DNA of 29,581 nucleotides, from the NCBI GenBank assembly GCA_045533485.1, contig JAZSHX010000028.1, positions 1 through 29,581 of the forward strand. The letters are read 5' to 3'. Positions 1 to 6,622 of this stretch are shown here, piece by piece. Position 1 is the stretch's first letter. The number at the start of each line of letters is the position of its first letter. Made by a program: the position numbers and the translations under genes. This DNA comes from Scatosoma sp045533485 (lineage in GTDB: Bacteria; Bacillota; Clostridia; Christensenellales; Borkfalkiaceae). The notes under the pieces are model-generated. The model ran no database searches and was not told the origin of the DNA. It worked only from the letters and a program-made list of their open reading frames with translations.

Positions 1-126
1 TATAAATGGGGGAAAATTATTTTGTTGTTAGACGGTAGAGAAATTGCCGATAACAACGTTGCGGACGTAGAGGACGTACATAACCGTTTAATGGAATTAC
101 GTTTGCAGACAGAGAAAAATTCTTAA
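1..126 (+). CDS. C-terminal fragment of an unidentified protein
   Basis: Frame 1 is open from the first base of the window to TAA at 124-126, giving a 41-residue C-terminal fragment that continues beyond the window edge. It starts with a hydrophobic strand-like stretch (KIILLLDGREIAD) and ends in a charged, probably helical tail. The stop lies 25 bases before pyrD, so it is probably the upstream gene of the same operon. I do not recognise the family; the fragment lacks the cysteine cluster expected at the end of a PyrK subunit. The reading is supported only by openness of the frame, sensible composition and spacing. Confidence 0.5.
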   Translation, partial: YKWGKIILLLDGREIADNNVADVEDVHNRLMELRLQTEKNS

Positions 127-151
127 TAAAAATATAGTAAGGAAAAAGATT

Positions 152-1069
152 ATGGCGAATTTATCAGTAAATCTTTGCGGTGTTCCATTTAAAAATCCCG
201 TTATCGCGGCTAGCGGTACGTACGGCTTTGGCAGAGAGTTTAACGAACTCTACGACATCGGGCAAATCGGCGGTGTTTCGACCAAGGGCTTGACCTTAGA
301 GCCTCGCCTCGGCAACCCCGTTCCCCGTATTGCGGAAAGCCGTGGGGTTATTCTCAACGCAGTAGGACTTCAAAACCCTGGTGTGGAGCATTTTATCGAA
401 CACGATTTGGAGTGGCTCAAATCGACGGGTACGGTGGTGATTGCCAACGTAGCAGGTAAAACGCTGGACGATTATAAAAACATTTGCGCGCGCTTGGATG
501 GGCTTGTGGATATGGTGGAGCTCAACATTTCCTGCCCCAACGTAAAAAGCGGCGGTATGGCGTTCGGTATCAAACCGCAATCGGTGGAAGAAGTGACGCG
601 CATTTCCAAAAGCGCACTCAAAATCACGCCGCTTATCGTCAAGCTTTCGCCCAACGTCGAAAGTATCGCGGTTAACGCACAAGCGGCGGAAAACGGCGGC
701 GCGGATTGCATTTCGCTTATCAATACCTTAACGGGTATGGCAATCGATATCGAAAAGAGAAAACCCATTATCGCCAACAACACGGGCGGTGTGTCGGGCG
801 CAGGCGTTAAGCCGATTGCCGTGAGAATGGTGTACGAAGCGTCGCAGGCGGTACAAATCCCCGTGATCGGTATGGGCGGTATCACTTGCGCGGAAGACGC
901 TATTGAATTTTTAATGGCAGGCGCAACGGCAGTGCAAGTGGGCACGGCGAATTTCACCGATCCCTACGCTATGCCGAAGATTATCAAGGGCTTAAACGAA
1001 TGGTGCGACAAGCACGGCGTACAAAACGTAAAAGAGTTGACGGGAACGTTACAGTTAAATGCAAAATAA
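152..1069 (+). CDS. pyrD: Dihydroorotate dehydrogenase, class 1B catalytic subunit
   Basis: This cytosolic FMN enzyme oxidises dihydroorotate to orotate in pyrimidine synthesis. The 305-residue length is normal for class 1. Visible signatures are the catalytic loop NISCPNVKSGG (residues 125-135), in which Cys128 is the expected catalytic base of class 1 enzymes; the conserved KLSPN motif with Lys164; and the FMN phosphate-binding segments GGVSGAG (212-218), GMGG (240-243) and VQVGTANF (261-268). Class 1B enzymes normally pair with an electron-transfer subunit, PyrK, whose gene is often just upstream; the fragment before this gene does not look like PyrK, so the partner is not visible here. 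The start is ATG with AAGGAA about 8 bases upstream. pyrE follows after 15 bases, and the two are almost certainly co-transcribed. Confidence 0.96.
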   Translation: MANLSVNLCGVPFKNPVIAASGTYGFGREFNELYDIGQIGGVSTKGLTLEPRLGNPVPRIAESRGVILNAVGLQNPGVEHFIEHDLEWLKSTGTVVIANVAGKTLDDYKNICARLDGLVDMVELNISCPNVKSGGMAFGIKPQSVEEVTRISKSALKITPLIVKLSPNVESIAVNAQAAENGGADCISLINTLTGMAIDIEKRKPIIANNTGGVSGAGVKPIAVRMVYEASQAVQIPVIGMGGITCAEDAIEFLMAGATAVQVGTANFTDPYAMPKIIKGLNEWCDKHGVQNVKELTGTLQLNAK

Positions 1070-1084
1070 GGAGTGAATAAGGAC

Positions 1085-1750
1085 ATGGTATATACGTACA
1101 AGGAAGAATTTATCCGTTTTATGGTTTCCAACGGTGTTTTGAGATTTGGTGAATTCACCTTAAAAAGCGGCAGAAAAGCCCCGTATTTCATCAATACGGG
1201 TAACTATAAAACAGGCAAACAGCTTGCCAAGCTTGGCGAATACTACGCGGCTTGTATCCGTGAAAACGGCTTGCAACCGGAAACGCTCGTCGGCCCTGCG
1301 TATAAGGGAATTCCCCTTTCCGTAGCTACGGCAATTGCGCTTGCAAACAACTACGGCGAAGAAGTCAATTATTGCTTTGACAGAAAGGAAGTGAAGGACC
1401 ACGGCGAAGGCGGTTTGTTCGTTGGTAAACAGCTTGTGGATGGCGAAAAAGTTGTTATCATCGAAGACGTTATGACGTCGGGCAAAGCGCTTAGAGAAAT
1501 TTTACCCAAACTGCAAGCGGCGGCTGCCGTTGACATCGTGGGTATGATTATTTCCGTGGACAGACGCGAAAAGGCGCTGGACAGCGAACTTTCGGCAGTG
1601 GCGGAAGCGAAAAAGCAATTTGGCGTGGACGTGTATTCCGTCGTAACGATGGACGACATTATCGCGGCGATTGAAAAGGGCGTTATCGACGGCAAGGAGC
1701 ACCTTGACGCCATGTACGCGTATCGCAACACCTACGGCGCGATTTTATAA
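1085..1750 (+). CDS. pyrE: Orotate phosphoribosyltransferase
   Basis: PyrE joins orotate to PRPP to form orotidine 5'-monophosphate, the step after PyrD. The PRPP-binding motif VVIIEDVMTSGKA lies at residues 123-135, and the flexible catalytic loop with KEVKDHGEGG lies at 101-110. The substrate-binding segment LKSGRKAPYF is at 26-35. An in-frame GTG at 1073 would add four residues, but it overlaps the ribosome site. AAGGAG at 1068-1073, which also covers the end of the pyrD stop codon, lies 11 bases before the ATG at 1085, so I chose that start (221 residues). No rho-independent terminator is visible before trpS. Confidence 0.95.
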   Translation: MVYTYKEEFIRFMVSNGVLRFGEFTLKSGRKAPYFINTGNYKTGKQLAKLGEYYAACIRENGLQPETLVGPAYKGIPLSVATAIALANNYGEEVNYCFDRKEVKDHGEGGLFVGKQLVDGEKVVIIEDVMTSGKALREILPKLQAAAAVDIVGMIISVDRREKALDSELSAVAEAKKQFGVDVYSVVTMDDIIAAIEKGVIDGKEHLDAMYAYRNTYGAIL

Positions 1751-1887
1751 TAACGCTGTTGATAATACGTGGGCAATGTGCGCATGCGGTTGCGTGCGCG
1801 GGCAAGCCCTTCGCGCGCGCCAAGGATAGCGATGGCAAGTGCACAAATAAAACAAATTGCCGATACGGCGATAATAATACGTTTCAT
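1732..1887 (-). CDS. Possible 51-residue single-pass membrane peptide
   Basis: On the minus strand an ATG at 1885-1887 opens a 51-codon frame that ends at TAG inside the 3' end of pyrE. It fills almost all of the pyrE-trpS gap. The peptide starts MKRIIIAVSAICFICALA, a basic N-terminus followed by about 20 hydrophobic residues, then an Arg-rich segment (REGLARARNRMR) and a Tyr-rich tail (TYYQQRYY). This membrane-anchor layout would be unusual for random intergenic sequence. Against it, no Shine-Dalgarno sequence precedes the ATG and no promoter is evident. It could be a real small protein, a decayed gene end, or chance. I cannot assign a function. Confidence 0.3.
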   Translation of the reverse strand: MKRIIIAVSAICFICALAIAILGAREGLARARNRMRTLPTYYQQRYYKIAP

Positions 1888-1918
1888 ACCATAAGTATGC
1901 GGAAAACAAGGAGAAATT

Positions 1919-2962
1919 ATGAGTAAAATTATTTTAACGGGCGACCGTCCTACGGGAAAATTGCATATCGGGCATTACGTAGGTTCGCTCAAACGCCGCG
2001 TGGAATTGCAAAACAGCGGCAATTTTGACGAAATTTACGTAATGATTGCGGACGCGCAAGCGCTCACCGACAATTTCGACAATCCCGATAAAGTGCGTGC
2101 AAATATCACGGAAGTGGCGCTGGATTATTTGGCGTGCGGTTTAGACCCCCAAAAATCGACGATTTTCGTGCAGTCGCATATCGAACAGCTGACGGAGCTT
2201 ACCTTTTATTATATGAACTTGGTAACGCTTGCCCGTTTAGAACGCAACCCCACGGTAAAAGCGGAAATTAAGCAAAAGAATTTTGAGCACTCGCTCCCTA
2301 TGGGCTTTTTGACGTACCCCGTTTCGCAAACGGCGGATATTACGGCGTTCAAAGCAACGACCGTGCCCGTTGGCGAAGACCAGCTTCCTATGCTGGAACA
2401 AGCGCGCGAAATTGTGCGGAGTTTTAACGGCTTGTACGGCGAAACGCTTGTCGAACCGCAAGCGGTATTGCCTGAAAATCGTTCTTGCCTGCGTTTGCCC
2501 GGTACGGACGGTATGGCGAAGATGAGTAAATCGCTTGGCAACTGCATTTATCTGTCGGATAGCGCGGACGAAATTAAACGCAAGGTTATGGGTATGTACA
2601 CCGATCCCAACCATATCAAGGTGACTGATCCCGGCGACACGAAAAATAACCCCACGTTCATTTATTTAGACGCGTTCTCCACGAAAGAACATTTTGAAAA
2701 ATATTGTCCTGATTACGCGTGCCTTGAAGAAATGAAAGCGCATTACGAACGCGGCGGACTTGGCGATATGAAGGTCAAACGCTTGCTCAACGAAGTGATG
2801 CAAGAAACGCTTGCGCCCATTAGAGAAAGAAGAGAAGCGTTTGCAAAAGATATCCCTGCCGTTTGGGAAATGCTCAAAGAAGGCAGTGAAAAGGCAAGGG
2901 CGGTTGCCGCAAAAACGCTTGCGGACGTAAAACGCGCAATGAAGATTAACTATTTTGAATAA
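1919..2962 (+). CDS. trpS: Tryptophanyl-tRNA synthetase
   Basis: TrpRS is a class I synthetase that charges tRNA-Trp with tryptophan. The 347 residues are normal for the bacterial enzyme. The ATP-binding HIGH motif is in PTGKLHIGHYVGS (HIGH at 16-19), and the KMSKS loop is at 201-205 (GMAKMSKSLGN). AAGGAG lies 5 bases before the ATG. The gene stands alone and ends in a strong terminator. Its last 111 bases, from codon ATC at 2852 to the stop, are repeated at 4035-4145, and the terminator is repeated with changes. Under the usual behaviour of elements that target the 3' end of a gene, the end attached to this gene now would have been brought by the element; this is inference. Confidence 0.97.
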   Translation: MSKIILTGDRPTGKLHIGHYVGSLKRRVELQNSGNFDEIYVMIADAQALTDNFDNPDKVRANITEVALDYLACGLDPQKSTIFVQSHIEQLTELTFYYMNLVTLARLERNPTVKAEIKQKNFEHSLPMGFLTYPVSQTADITAFKATTVPVGEDQLPMLEQAREIVRSFNGLYGETLVEPQAVLPENRSCLRLPGTDGMAKMSKSLGNCIYLSDSADEIKRKVMGMYTDPNHIKVTDPGDTKNNPTFIYLDAFSTKEHFEKYCPDYACLEEMKAHYERGGLGDMKVKRLLNEVMQETLAPIRERREAFAKDIPAVWEMLKEGSEKARAVAAKTLADVKRAMKINYFE

Positions 2963-3006
2963 GAAAAGATAAAGAAAAAGCCCGACGCGATTGCGTCGGG
3001 TTTTTT
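2852..3006 (+). repeat. trpS 3'-end direct repeat, copy A
   Basis: This is the upstream copy of a direct repeat that covers the last 36 codons and stop of trpS and the following terminator. The coding part (2852-2962) matches 4035-4145 with only two differences, both silent (GCA/GCC for Ala, ATT/ATA for Ile). The sequence from stop codon to stem is 18 bases in both copies but differs at several positions. The two copies start 1183 bases apart. Confidence 0.95.
2979..3006 (+). terminator. Bidirectional terminator after trpS (copy A)
   Basis: An 8-bp perfect stem, CCCGACGC/GCGTCGGG at 2981-2988 and 2993-3000 with loop GATT, is followed by six T. A-rich sequence precedes it, so on the minus strand the stem is followed by a U-rich run that could end the Xre gene (stop at 3023). 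The copy at 4164-4189 has a compensating base-pair change. Confidence 0.92.
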
Positions 3007-3022
3007 ATGTTTGCAATAGAAA

Positions 3023-3337
3023 TTATTCGTTAATAAATTCACGCAAAAATTGCATCAACGAAAATTTTTGGGTTTCGTTTAATTGCCGAATGAATTTTAG
3101 AATTGTGTATTCAACACCGCTTGCAGGGGAACGGTTGACGGTTGATATGTTTTTCCCGAATAATTCGTCGATAGTAATATCAAAAACTTCAGAAAGTTTT
3201 AATATGGTTTCACAATCGGGTTCACTTGCGCCGTTTTCCCAATTGCTTATGTTTCTTTGTTCATTGTTTATTTTCTCAGCTAATTCTTTTTGAGTTAATT
3301 GCATTTCTTCTCGAAACTCTTTTATTTTTAATTTCAT
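3023..3337 (-). CDS. Xre-family helix-turn-helix regulator
   Basis: This 104-residue protein has an N-terminal HTH_3 (Cro/CI-type) domain in residues 1-60: the scanning helix region LTQKELAEKI, then ISNWENG and the typical end ITIDELFGK. The C-terminal 40 residues are charged and probably helical, perhaps a dimerisation segment. AGGAGGT (3343-3349 on the plus strand as ACCTCCT) lies 5 bases before the ATG. It diverges from the two-gene operon at 3458-4035, and the shared 120-base region holds a consensus promoter with AGTA/TACT half-sites. The layout is that of a phage- or island-type repressor controlling itself and its neighbours. Base composition is clearly more AT-rich than in the flanking genes, which suggests transfer. 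The target is inferred from layout only. Confidence 0.9.
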   Translation of the reverse strand: MKLKIKEFREEMQLTQKELAEKINNEQRNISNWENGASEPDCETILKLSEVFDITIDELFGKNISTVNRSPASGVEYTILKFIRQLNETQKFSLMQFLREFINE

Positions 3338-3384
3338 TTAGAACCTCCTATTAACAATATTACTAAAAAAAATACTAAAAATCC

Positions 3385-3413
3385 TTGACAAAGTAAAAAT
3401 AATACTGTATAAT
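3385..3413 (+). promoter_or_regulatory. Consensus sigma-A promoter of the island operon with candidate operator
   Basis: TTGACA (3385-3390) and TATAAT (3408-3413) are both perfect, with a 17-base spacer. The spacer contains the inverted pair AGTA (3392-3395) and TACT (3403-3406). Further TACT half-sites lie at 3361-3364 and 3373-3376. A repressor bound here would block the promoter, and the divergent Xre protein is the obvious candidate. Confidence 0.85.
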
Positions 3414-3457
3414 GTTAAAAAATAGAAAATTTATTTCTATAAAATAAGGGGGACGGT

Positions 3458-3820
3458 TTGAAAAAATTAAAATTCTCTATTTACATTGGTAAAAATATTC
3501 GAAAAGAACAAGATTCGGAAATTGTAGCTTTTTTGGTTTTGCCAGATAATTTTCCCAAAGGACAAGTCGCTATGAATGGTAAGATAATAGAAAATACAGT
3601 AGGTTTTCGATTGCTGCATTTGATAGGTGATTACATTATGGATTGGATTGATTTTGTTGATGATGAAAGTTTGATTGAGGCAGAGATTTATATCAATAAA
3701 AAGAAGAAATACGATGTTTTAAAAGGTAAAAAAATTGTAGAATTTATTGATATGATTTCTCGAGAAAATAATTATATTGTCTCATCTAAATTTAATGATA
3801 TTTGTGGAGGTAAAAAATGA
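3458..3820 (+). CDS. Hypothetical island protein, 120 residues
   Basis: The start is TTG at 3458, chosen because AAGGGGG (3446-3452) lies 5 bases upstream and the frame opens at once with MKKLKFSIYIGKN; the next in-frame Met is about 38 codons in. The protein is soluble by composition, rich in Lys, Asp and Ile, with no signal peptide or clear membrane segment. It shows alternating strand-like and helical stretches (for example EAEIYINKKKKYDVLKGKKI). I do not recognise a family or catalytic motif. It is the first gene of an operon driven by a perfect promoter and overlaps the next gene by 4 bases (ATGA), so the two products probably act together. The gene is AT-rich compared with the flanking genes. 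Confidence 0.75.
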   Translation: MKKLKFSIYIGKNIRKEQDSEIVAFLVLPDNFPKGQVAMNGKIIENTVGFRLLHLIGDYIMDWIDFVDDESLIEAEIYINKKKKYDVLKGKKIVEFIDMISRENNYIVSSKFNDICGGKK

Positions 3821-4035
3821 AAATATTGATATGGAGTGTTTGTATTATAGTTTGTGGTTTTGCAATGACGATTCCTGGAGTAAATCAGTCGCCCTTATTA
3901 GCTACGTTACTATTTGCGGGAAGCTGTACACTGGCGAAATTCTTGTCGGGTAAATGGGTTACTTATAAAAGGAAAGACGAAAAAGACTATATAACTAATA
4001 GTACAAGCGAAGAAGAAAAACAAAATAATTTATAA
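3817..4035 (+). CDS. Small two-helix membrane protein of the trpS island
   Basis: This 72-residue protein overlaps the previous gene by 4 bases, and GGAGG lies 6 bases before the ATG. It has two hydrophobic segments, residues about 3-20 (ILIWSVCIIVCGFAM) and about 27-43 (LLATLLFAGSCTLAKFL), then a charged cytosol-type tail. The size and shape resemble small inner-membrane partners or toxin-like peptides, but no family is recognised. Its TAA stop ends exactly at the first base of the second trpS repeat (4035), so the gene reaches the edge of the island. AT-rich like its partner. Confidence 0.75.
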   Translation: MKILIWSVCIIVCGFAMTIPGVNQSPLLATLLFAGSCTLAKFLSGKWVTYKRKDEKDYITNSTSEEEKQNNL

Positions 4036-4145
4036 TCCCTGCCGTTTGGGAAATGCTCAAAGAAGGCAGTGAAAAGGCAAGGGCGGTTGCCGCAAAAACG
4101 CTTGCGGACGTAAAACGCGCCATGAAGATAAACTATTTTGAATAA
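4035..4145 (+). pseudogene. Displaced 3' end of trpS (repeat copy B)
   Basis: These 37 codons, including the stop, repeat the end of trpS (ending KRAMKINYFE) without any start, promoter or upstream part of the gene. The match to 2852-2962 is 109 of 111 bases, and both differences are silent. Because this copy adjoins the gene expected downstream of trpS (hup), it is likely the original trpS end, displaced when the island arrived. It cannot make a functional product alone. Confidence 0.93.
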
Positions 4146-4161
4146 GCGATAACAAAGAAAA

Positions 4162-4189
4162 AACCCGATGCGATTGCATCGGGTTTTTT
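4162..4189 (+). terminator. Bidirectional terminator (copy B), between island and hup
   Basis: The stem CCCGATGC/GCATCGGG (4164-4171 and 4176-4183) with loop GATT is followed by six T. On the minus strand the stem is followed by TTTTTT as well, so it can end hup (stop at 4208). Compared with copy A, one C-G pair has become T-A on both arms, which keeps the stem intact. Confidence 0.9.
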
Positions 4190-4207
4190 ACTTTGAACTT
4201 GGTGTGA

Positions 4208-4480
4208 TTAGTTAAGAAGATCTTTGTAAGCTTTACCGAACTTCATAACGGGTTTCTTGCATGCAGGGATAGCAACTTTTTCTTTCGTTTGAGGGTTAAT
4301 ACCCGTTTTAGCCGCTACGTTTTTCACTTCAAACGTACCAAAGCCAACAAGTTGAACTTTGTCGCCTGCTTTCAATGCGTCGGTAACAACTGCTACGAAT
4401 GCTTCGTAAGCCGCTGCTGCATCTTTGTTCGTGAAACCTGCTTTTTCTGCCATTGCTTTAATCAATTCGCCTTTGTTCAT
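4208..4480 (-). CDS. hup: HU-family DNA-binding protein
   Basis: HU is a small basic dimer that bends and compacts nucleoid DNA. The 90-residue length is typical. The N-terminal helical part (MNKGELIKAMAEKAGFT) and the core VGFGTFEVK (44-53) are characteristic. The DNA-binding arm holds the expected INPQTKEKVAIPA, and the end KFGKAYKDLL is standard. The arm has Gly-Ile where most HU proteins have Gly-Arg before Asn-Pro, so it is slightly atypical. AGGGGA lies about 11 bases before the ATG. A consensus promoter (4542-4570) and a short leader hairpin (AAAGGT/ACCTTT, 4512-4531) lie upstream. Confidence 0.96.
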   Translation of the reverse strand: MNKGELIKAMAEKAGFTNKDAAAAYEAFVAVVTDALKAGDKVQLVGFGTFEVKNVAAKTGINPQTKEKVAIPACKKPVMKFGKAYKDLLN

Positions 4481-4541
4481 AAGAGTTAAATCCCCTTTGT
4501 TTTAATTTCTCAAAGGTCTGCGAAAACCTTTAAGTAATTCT

Positions 4542-4570
4542 ATTATATCCTATAAATATGCGTTTGTCAA
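4542..4570 (-). promoter_or_regulatory. hup promoter
   Basis: Read on the minus strand, TTGACA (4565-4570) and TATAAT (4542-4547) are perfect, with a 17-base spacer. The predicted leader of about 55 bases contains a 6-bp hairpin at 4512-4531. Confidence 0.85.
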
Positions 4571-4718
4571 TACTTCTACGAAAAAAAATGTCGAAAAACC
4601 TTGAAAAATAAAGGATTTCCGCCATTTTTTCTTGATTTTTTTATCCTGCAAACTATTTTCGGCTTAAAAAGCAAGTAAAACGTCGCAACTTCTTTATTTA
4701 TAAGGGCTTGCGCGATTT

Positions 4719-5708
4719 TTAAAATTCGCTTACGTAAAAGCCCAAACCGACCACTTGGGAAACGCCCGACATCACCGCAAACGAATCGGAATCGACGTGT
4801 TTCATGATCCGTCGAAGTGCGGCAATTTGCCGCCGTCCGATTACGCAAACCAGCATTGTTTTATCTTCCTGTGTGTACATACCTTTTGCCGGCAGGGCGG
4901 TCACGCCGCGGCCAAGCTCGTGCATGATGGCATAGGACAGCTCTTCGGGTTTGGTCGTGATAATTCTAAATTCGATTGCCGATTGAAAGCCGTTGGTCAG
5001 CGAATCGTTGATTTTGCTTTCGATGTACGCTTCAAAAATGGCAAGCATAATGGGCAAAATGTTGACAGCCAGCGCCGCGCTTGCATCGTAAAACACGAAG
5101 AAAGACGCCCCGATAACCATACAGTTCAAAAAGAAAATCATCCAAGCAATCGATGAAGCGGCAATCTTTTTTTGTATCATCAAAGCAATAATATCCGTAC
5201 CGCCCGTGCTTCCGCCGATTTTGAACGCCAAAGCAATTGCCGCACCGATACAAATACCGCCCGACAAAGCCGCGAAAATGCGTTCGCCGCCCGTTTCAAA
5301 AGCAATTTTAAAATCGGGGAATATTTGTTCTAAGAGCACCAACCAAAGCGTTTGTAACAAAATATGCAAAGTGGTAATCACGGCAAAGCGTCTTTTTACG
5401 TAGAAAAAGGATAAGATGATCAAAGGTGTGTTCACGCCAAGGACGATCCAGCTTTGCTTGATTACGTCGCCCGTTGCAATGTTCAAAAGTACAGCCAAAC
5501 CGCTTACCCCGCCCGTTGTGAAGTTGTTAGGCGCAATCAGCGCGTACGAAGAAACGGACACGAGCAGGGAAGAAAACAGCAAACATAAAACAGTTTTCAC
5601 CTGCAACAAAACACGCTCCATTTTATCTTCGCTGTGGAAATTTTCCTTGGTGATTTTAGGCGGTAATTGCCGTTGATTTTCAGAAGTAGGGATAGGAGCT
5701 TCTTCCAT
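4719..5708 (-). CDS. YitT family membrane protein (DUF2179)
   Basis: This 329-residue protein matches the YitT family: an N-terminal block of about five or six membrane helices (roughly residues 33-215) and a soluble C-terminal DUF2179 domain (about 245-305, with EFRIITTKPEEL and the end SQVVGLGFY). Typical family features are APNNFTTGGVSGLA (60-73) and KIGGSTGGTD (165-174). The biochemical role of the family is not established. The first 30 residues are polar and Pro/Glu-rich; an internal Met29 could be an alternative start, but neither start has a strong ribosome site. The gene begins 6 bases after the rplI stop, which suggests translational coupling. The 238 bases downstream show no clear terminator. 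Confidence 0.9.
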   Translation of the reverse strand: MEEAPIPTSENQRQLPPKITKENFHSEDKMERVLLQVKTVLCLLFSSLLVSVSSYALIAPNNFTTGGVSGLAVLLNIATGDVIKQSWIVLGVNTPLIILSFFYVKRRFAVITTLHILLQTLWLVLLEQIFPDFKIAFETGGERIFAALSGGICIGAAIALAFKIGGSTGGTDIIALMIQKKIAASSIAWMIFFLNCMVIGASFFVFYDASAALAVNILPIMLAIFEAYIESKINDSLTNGFQSAIEFRIITTKPEELSYAIMHELGRGVTALPAKGMYTQEDKTMLVCVIGRRQIAALRRIMKHVDSDSFAVMSGVSQVVGLGFYVSEF

Positions 5709-5714
5709 ATTATA

Positions 5715-6155
5715 TTATAACCCCACAACTTCCACTTTAATTTTTGCCGTTACGTTTTCCATAAAACGAATTTCTGCGTCGAAAAATCCCACCGTTTTCA
5801 CAGCGTCCATTTTAATTTTCTTTTTGTCGATGTCAAAGCCCATAGCCGCAAGTGCCGCGGATACGTGCGCCGCCGTTACGCTGCCGAACGTTTTTCCGTT
5901 TTCGCCCGTTTTAATTTTCACTTGCACTTGTTTACCTTCGATGGACGCGGCAAGCGCCTTGATGGCTTTCACTTCTTCCGCCTTGTGGAAATCTTGGGCG
6001 GCTTTCTTTTGTTCTGCTTGGTGCACGTTAGCCGTGTTCGCTACGCACGCCAACCCCTTTTTCAAAAGGAAATTTCTGCCAAACCCGTCGGCAACTTCCA
6101 CAACGTCGCCTTTTTTACCCGTACCTTTCACGTCAGCGGTCAATAAAACTTTCAT
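5715..6155 (-). CDS. rplI: Ribosomal protein L9
   Basis: L9 binds domain V of 23S rRNA and spans out from the large subunit. The 146 residues are normal. The N-terminal domain MKVLLTADVKGTGKKGDVVEV, followed by DGFGRNFLLKKGLA, is the family signature, and the C-terminal domain follows a long charged helix. The frame is open upstream to 6236, but the ATG at 6153-6155 is preceded by AAGGAAGG at a good distance and matches the conserved N-terminus. A promoter lies at 6208-6236, and a short hairpin (CGCGA/TCGCG, 6173-6188) sits in the leader just before the ribosome site. Confidence 0.96.
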   Translation of the reverse strand: MKVLLTADVKGTGKKGDVVEVADGFGRNFLLKKGLACVANTANVHQAEQKKAAQDFHKAEEVKAIKALAASIEGKQVQVKIKTGENGKTFGSVTAAHVSAALAAMGFDIDKKKIKMDAVKTVGFFDAEIRFMENVTAKIKVEVVGL

Positions 6156-6207
6156 ATAAAACCTTCCTTTATCGCGATTTTCGTCGCGTATTTTTTCTTT
6201 CGATACT

Positions 6208-6236
6208 ATTGTACAGTAAATTTTTGAAAATGTCAA
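6208..6236 (-). promoter_or_regulatory. rplI-yitT promoter
   Basis: Read on the minus strand, TTGACA (6231-6236), a 17-base spacer and TACAAT (6208-6213). Confidence 0.82.
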
Positions 6237-6288
6237 TAATCTTTTGAAAATTTACGCATACTGTTGTTACCAAAAAAGGAGGTTTTTT

Positions 6289-6462
6289 ATGATGATGAAC
6301 GAAAACAAACAAGAAGTGAACACTTGTATCGGTTGTTGCGTAACGGAATGTAAATACAACCGTTCGGGTGATTATTGTACGCTCCGTAAAATTCACGTTG
6401 GGAATACGTGTTCGCACGACGCAGCGTCCTGCACCTGTTGTGACAGTTTTGAAAAAAGATAA
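6289..6462 (+). CDS. DUF1540 cysteine-rich small protein
   Basis: The ATG at 6289 follows AAGGAGG with a 6-base spacer, which fixes the start; the open frame upstream is not used. The 57-residue product has the DUF1540 pattern: CIGCCVTECKYNRSGDYC, then L..I.V, and a C-terminal TCCDSF. The family is common in Clostridia, often as one or two 40-residue cysteine modules that probably bind metal; its role is not established and I make no guess. No clear promoter is seen upstream. A strong terminator follows, so it is a single-gene unit. Confidence 0.9.
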   Translation: MMMNENKQEVNTCIGCCVTECKYNRSGDYCTLRKIHVGNTCSHDAASCTCCDSFEKR

Positions 6463-6478
6463 AAACCATTCACAAAAG

Positions 6479-6513
6479 TCCGTCCGTTTTGTTGCAAACG
6501 GACGGATTTTTTT
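6479..6513 (+). terminator. Terminator after DUF1540 gene
   Basis: An 11-bp perfect stem (TCCGTCCGTTT at 6479-6489 and its complement at 6496-6506) with a 6-base loop is followed by seven T. Confidence 0.93.
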
Positions 6514-6562
6514 GTGAACAAGCAACGAAAAGGGCAATTTTTTATCTATATACACAATTTAT

Positions 6563-6591
6563 TTGCGTTTTGAAAAAAATAAGCGTATAAT
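6563..6591 (+). promoter_or_regulatory. Promoter of the EIIC-like gene
   Basis: TTGCGT (6563-6568), a 17-base spacer and a perfect TATAAT (6586-6591), 31 bases before the ATG at 6623. Confidence 0.75.
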
Positions 6592-6622
6592 ACAATTACA
6601 CTTACGAAAGGAGAAAAAACAA

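Noticed and set aside
4576..4848. 90-codon minus-strand frame between hup and yitT-like gene
   Set aside because: It overlaps the end of the YitT gene in another frame, lacks a good ribosome site, and its end is low-complexity Phe/Lys.
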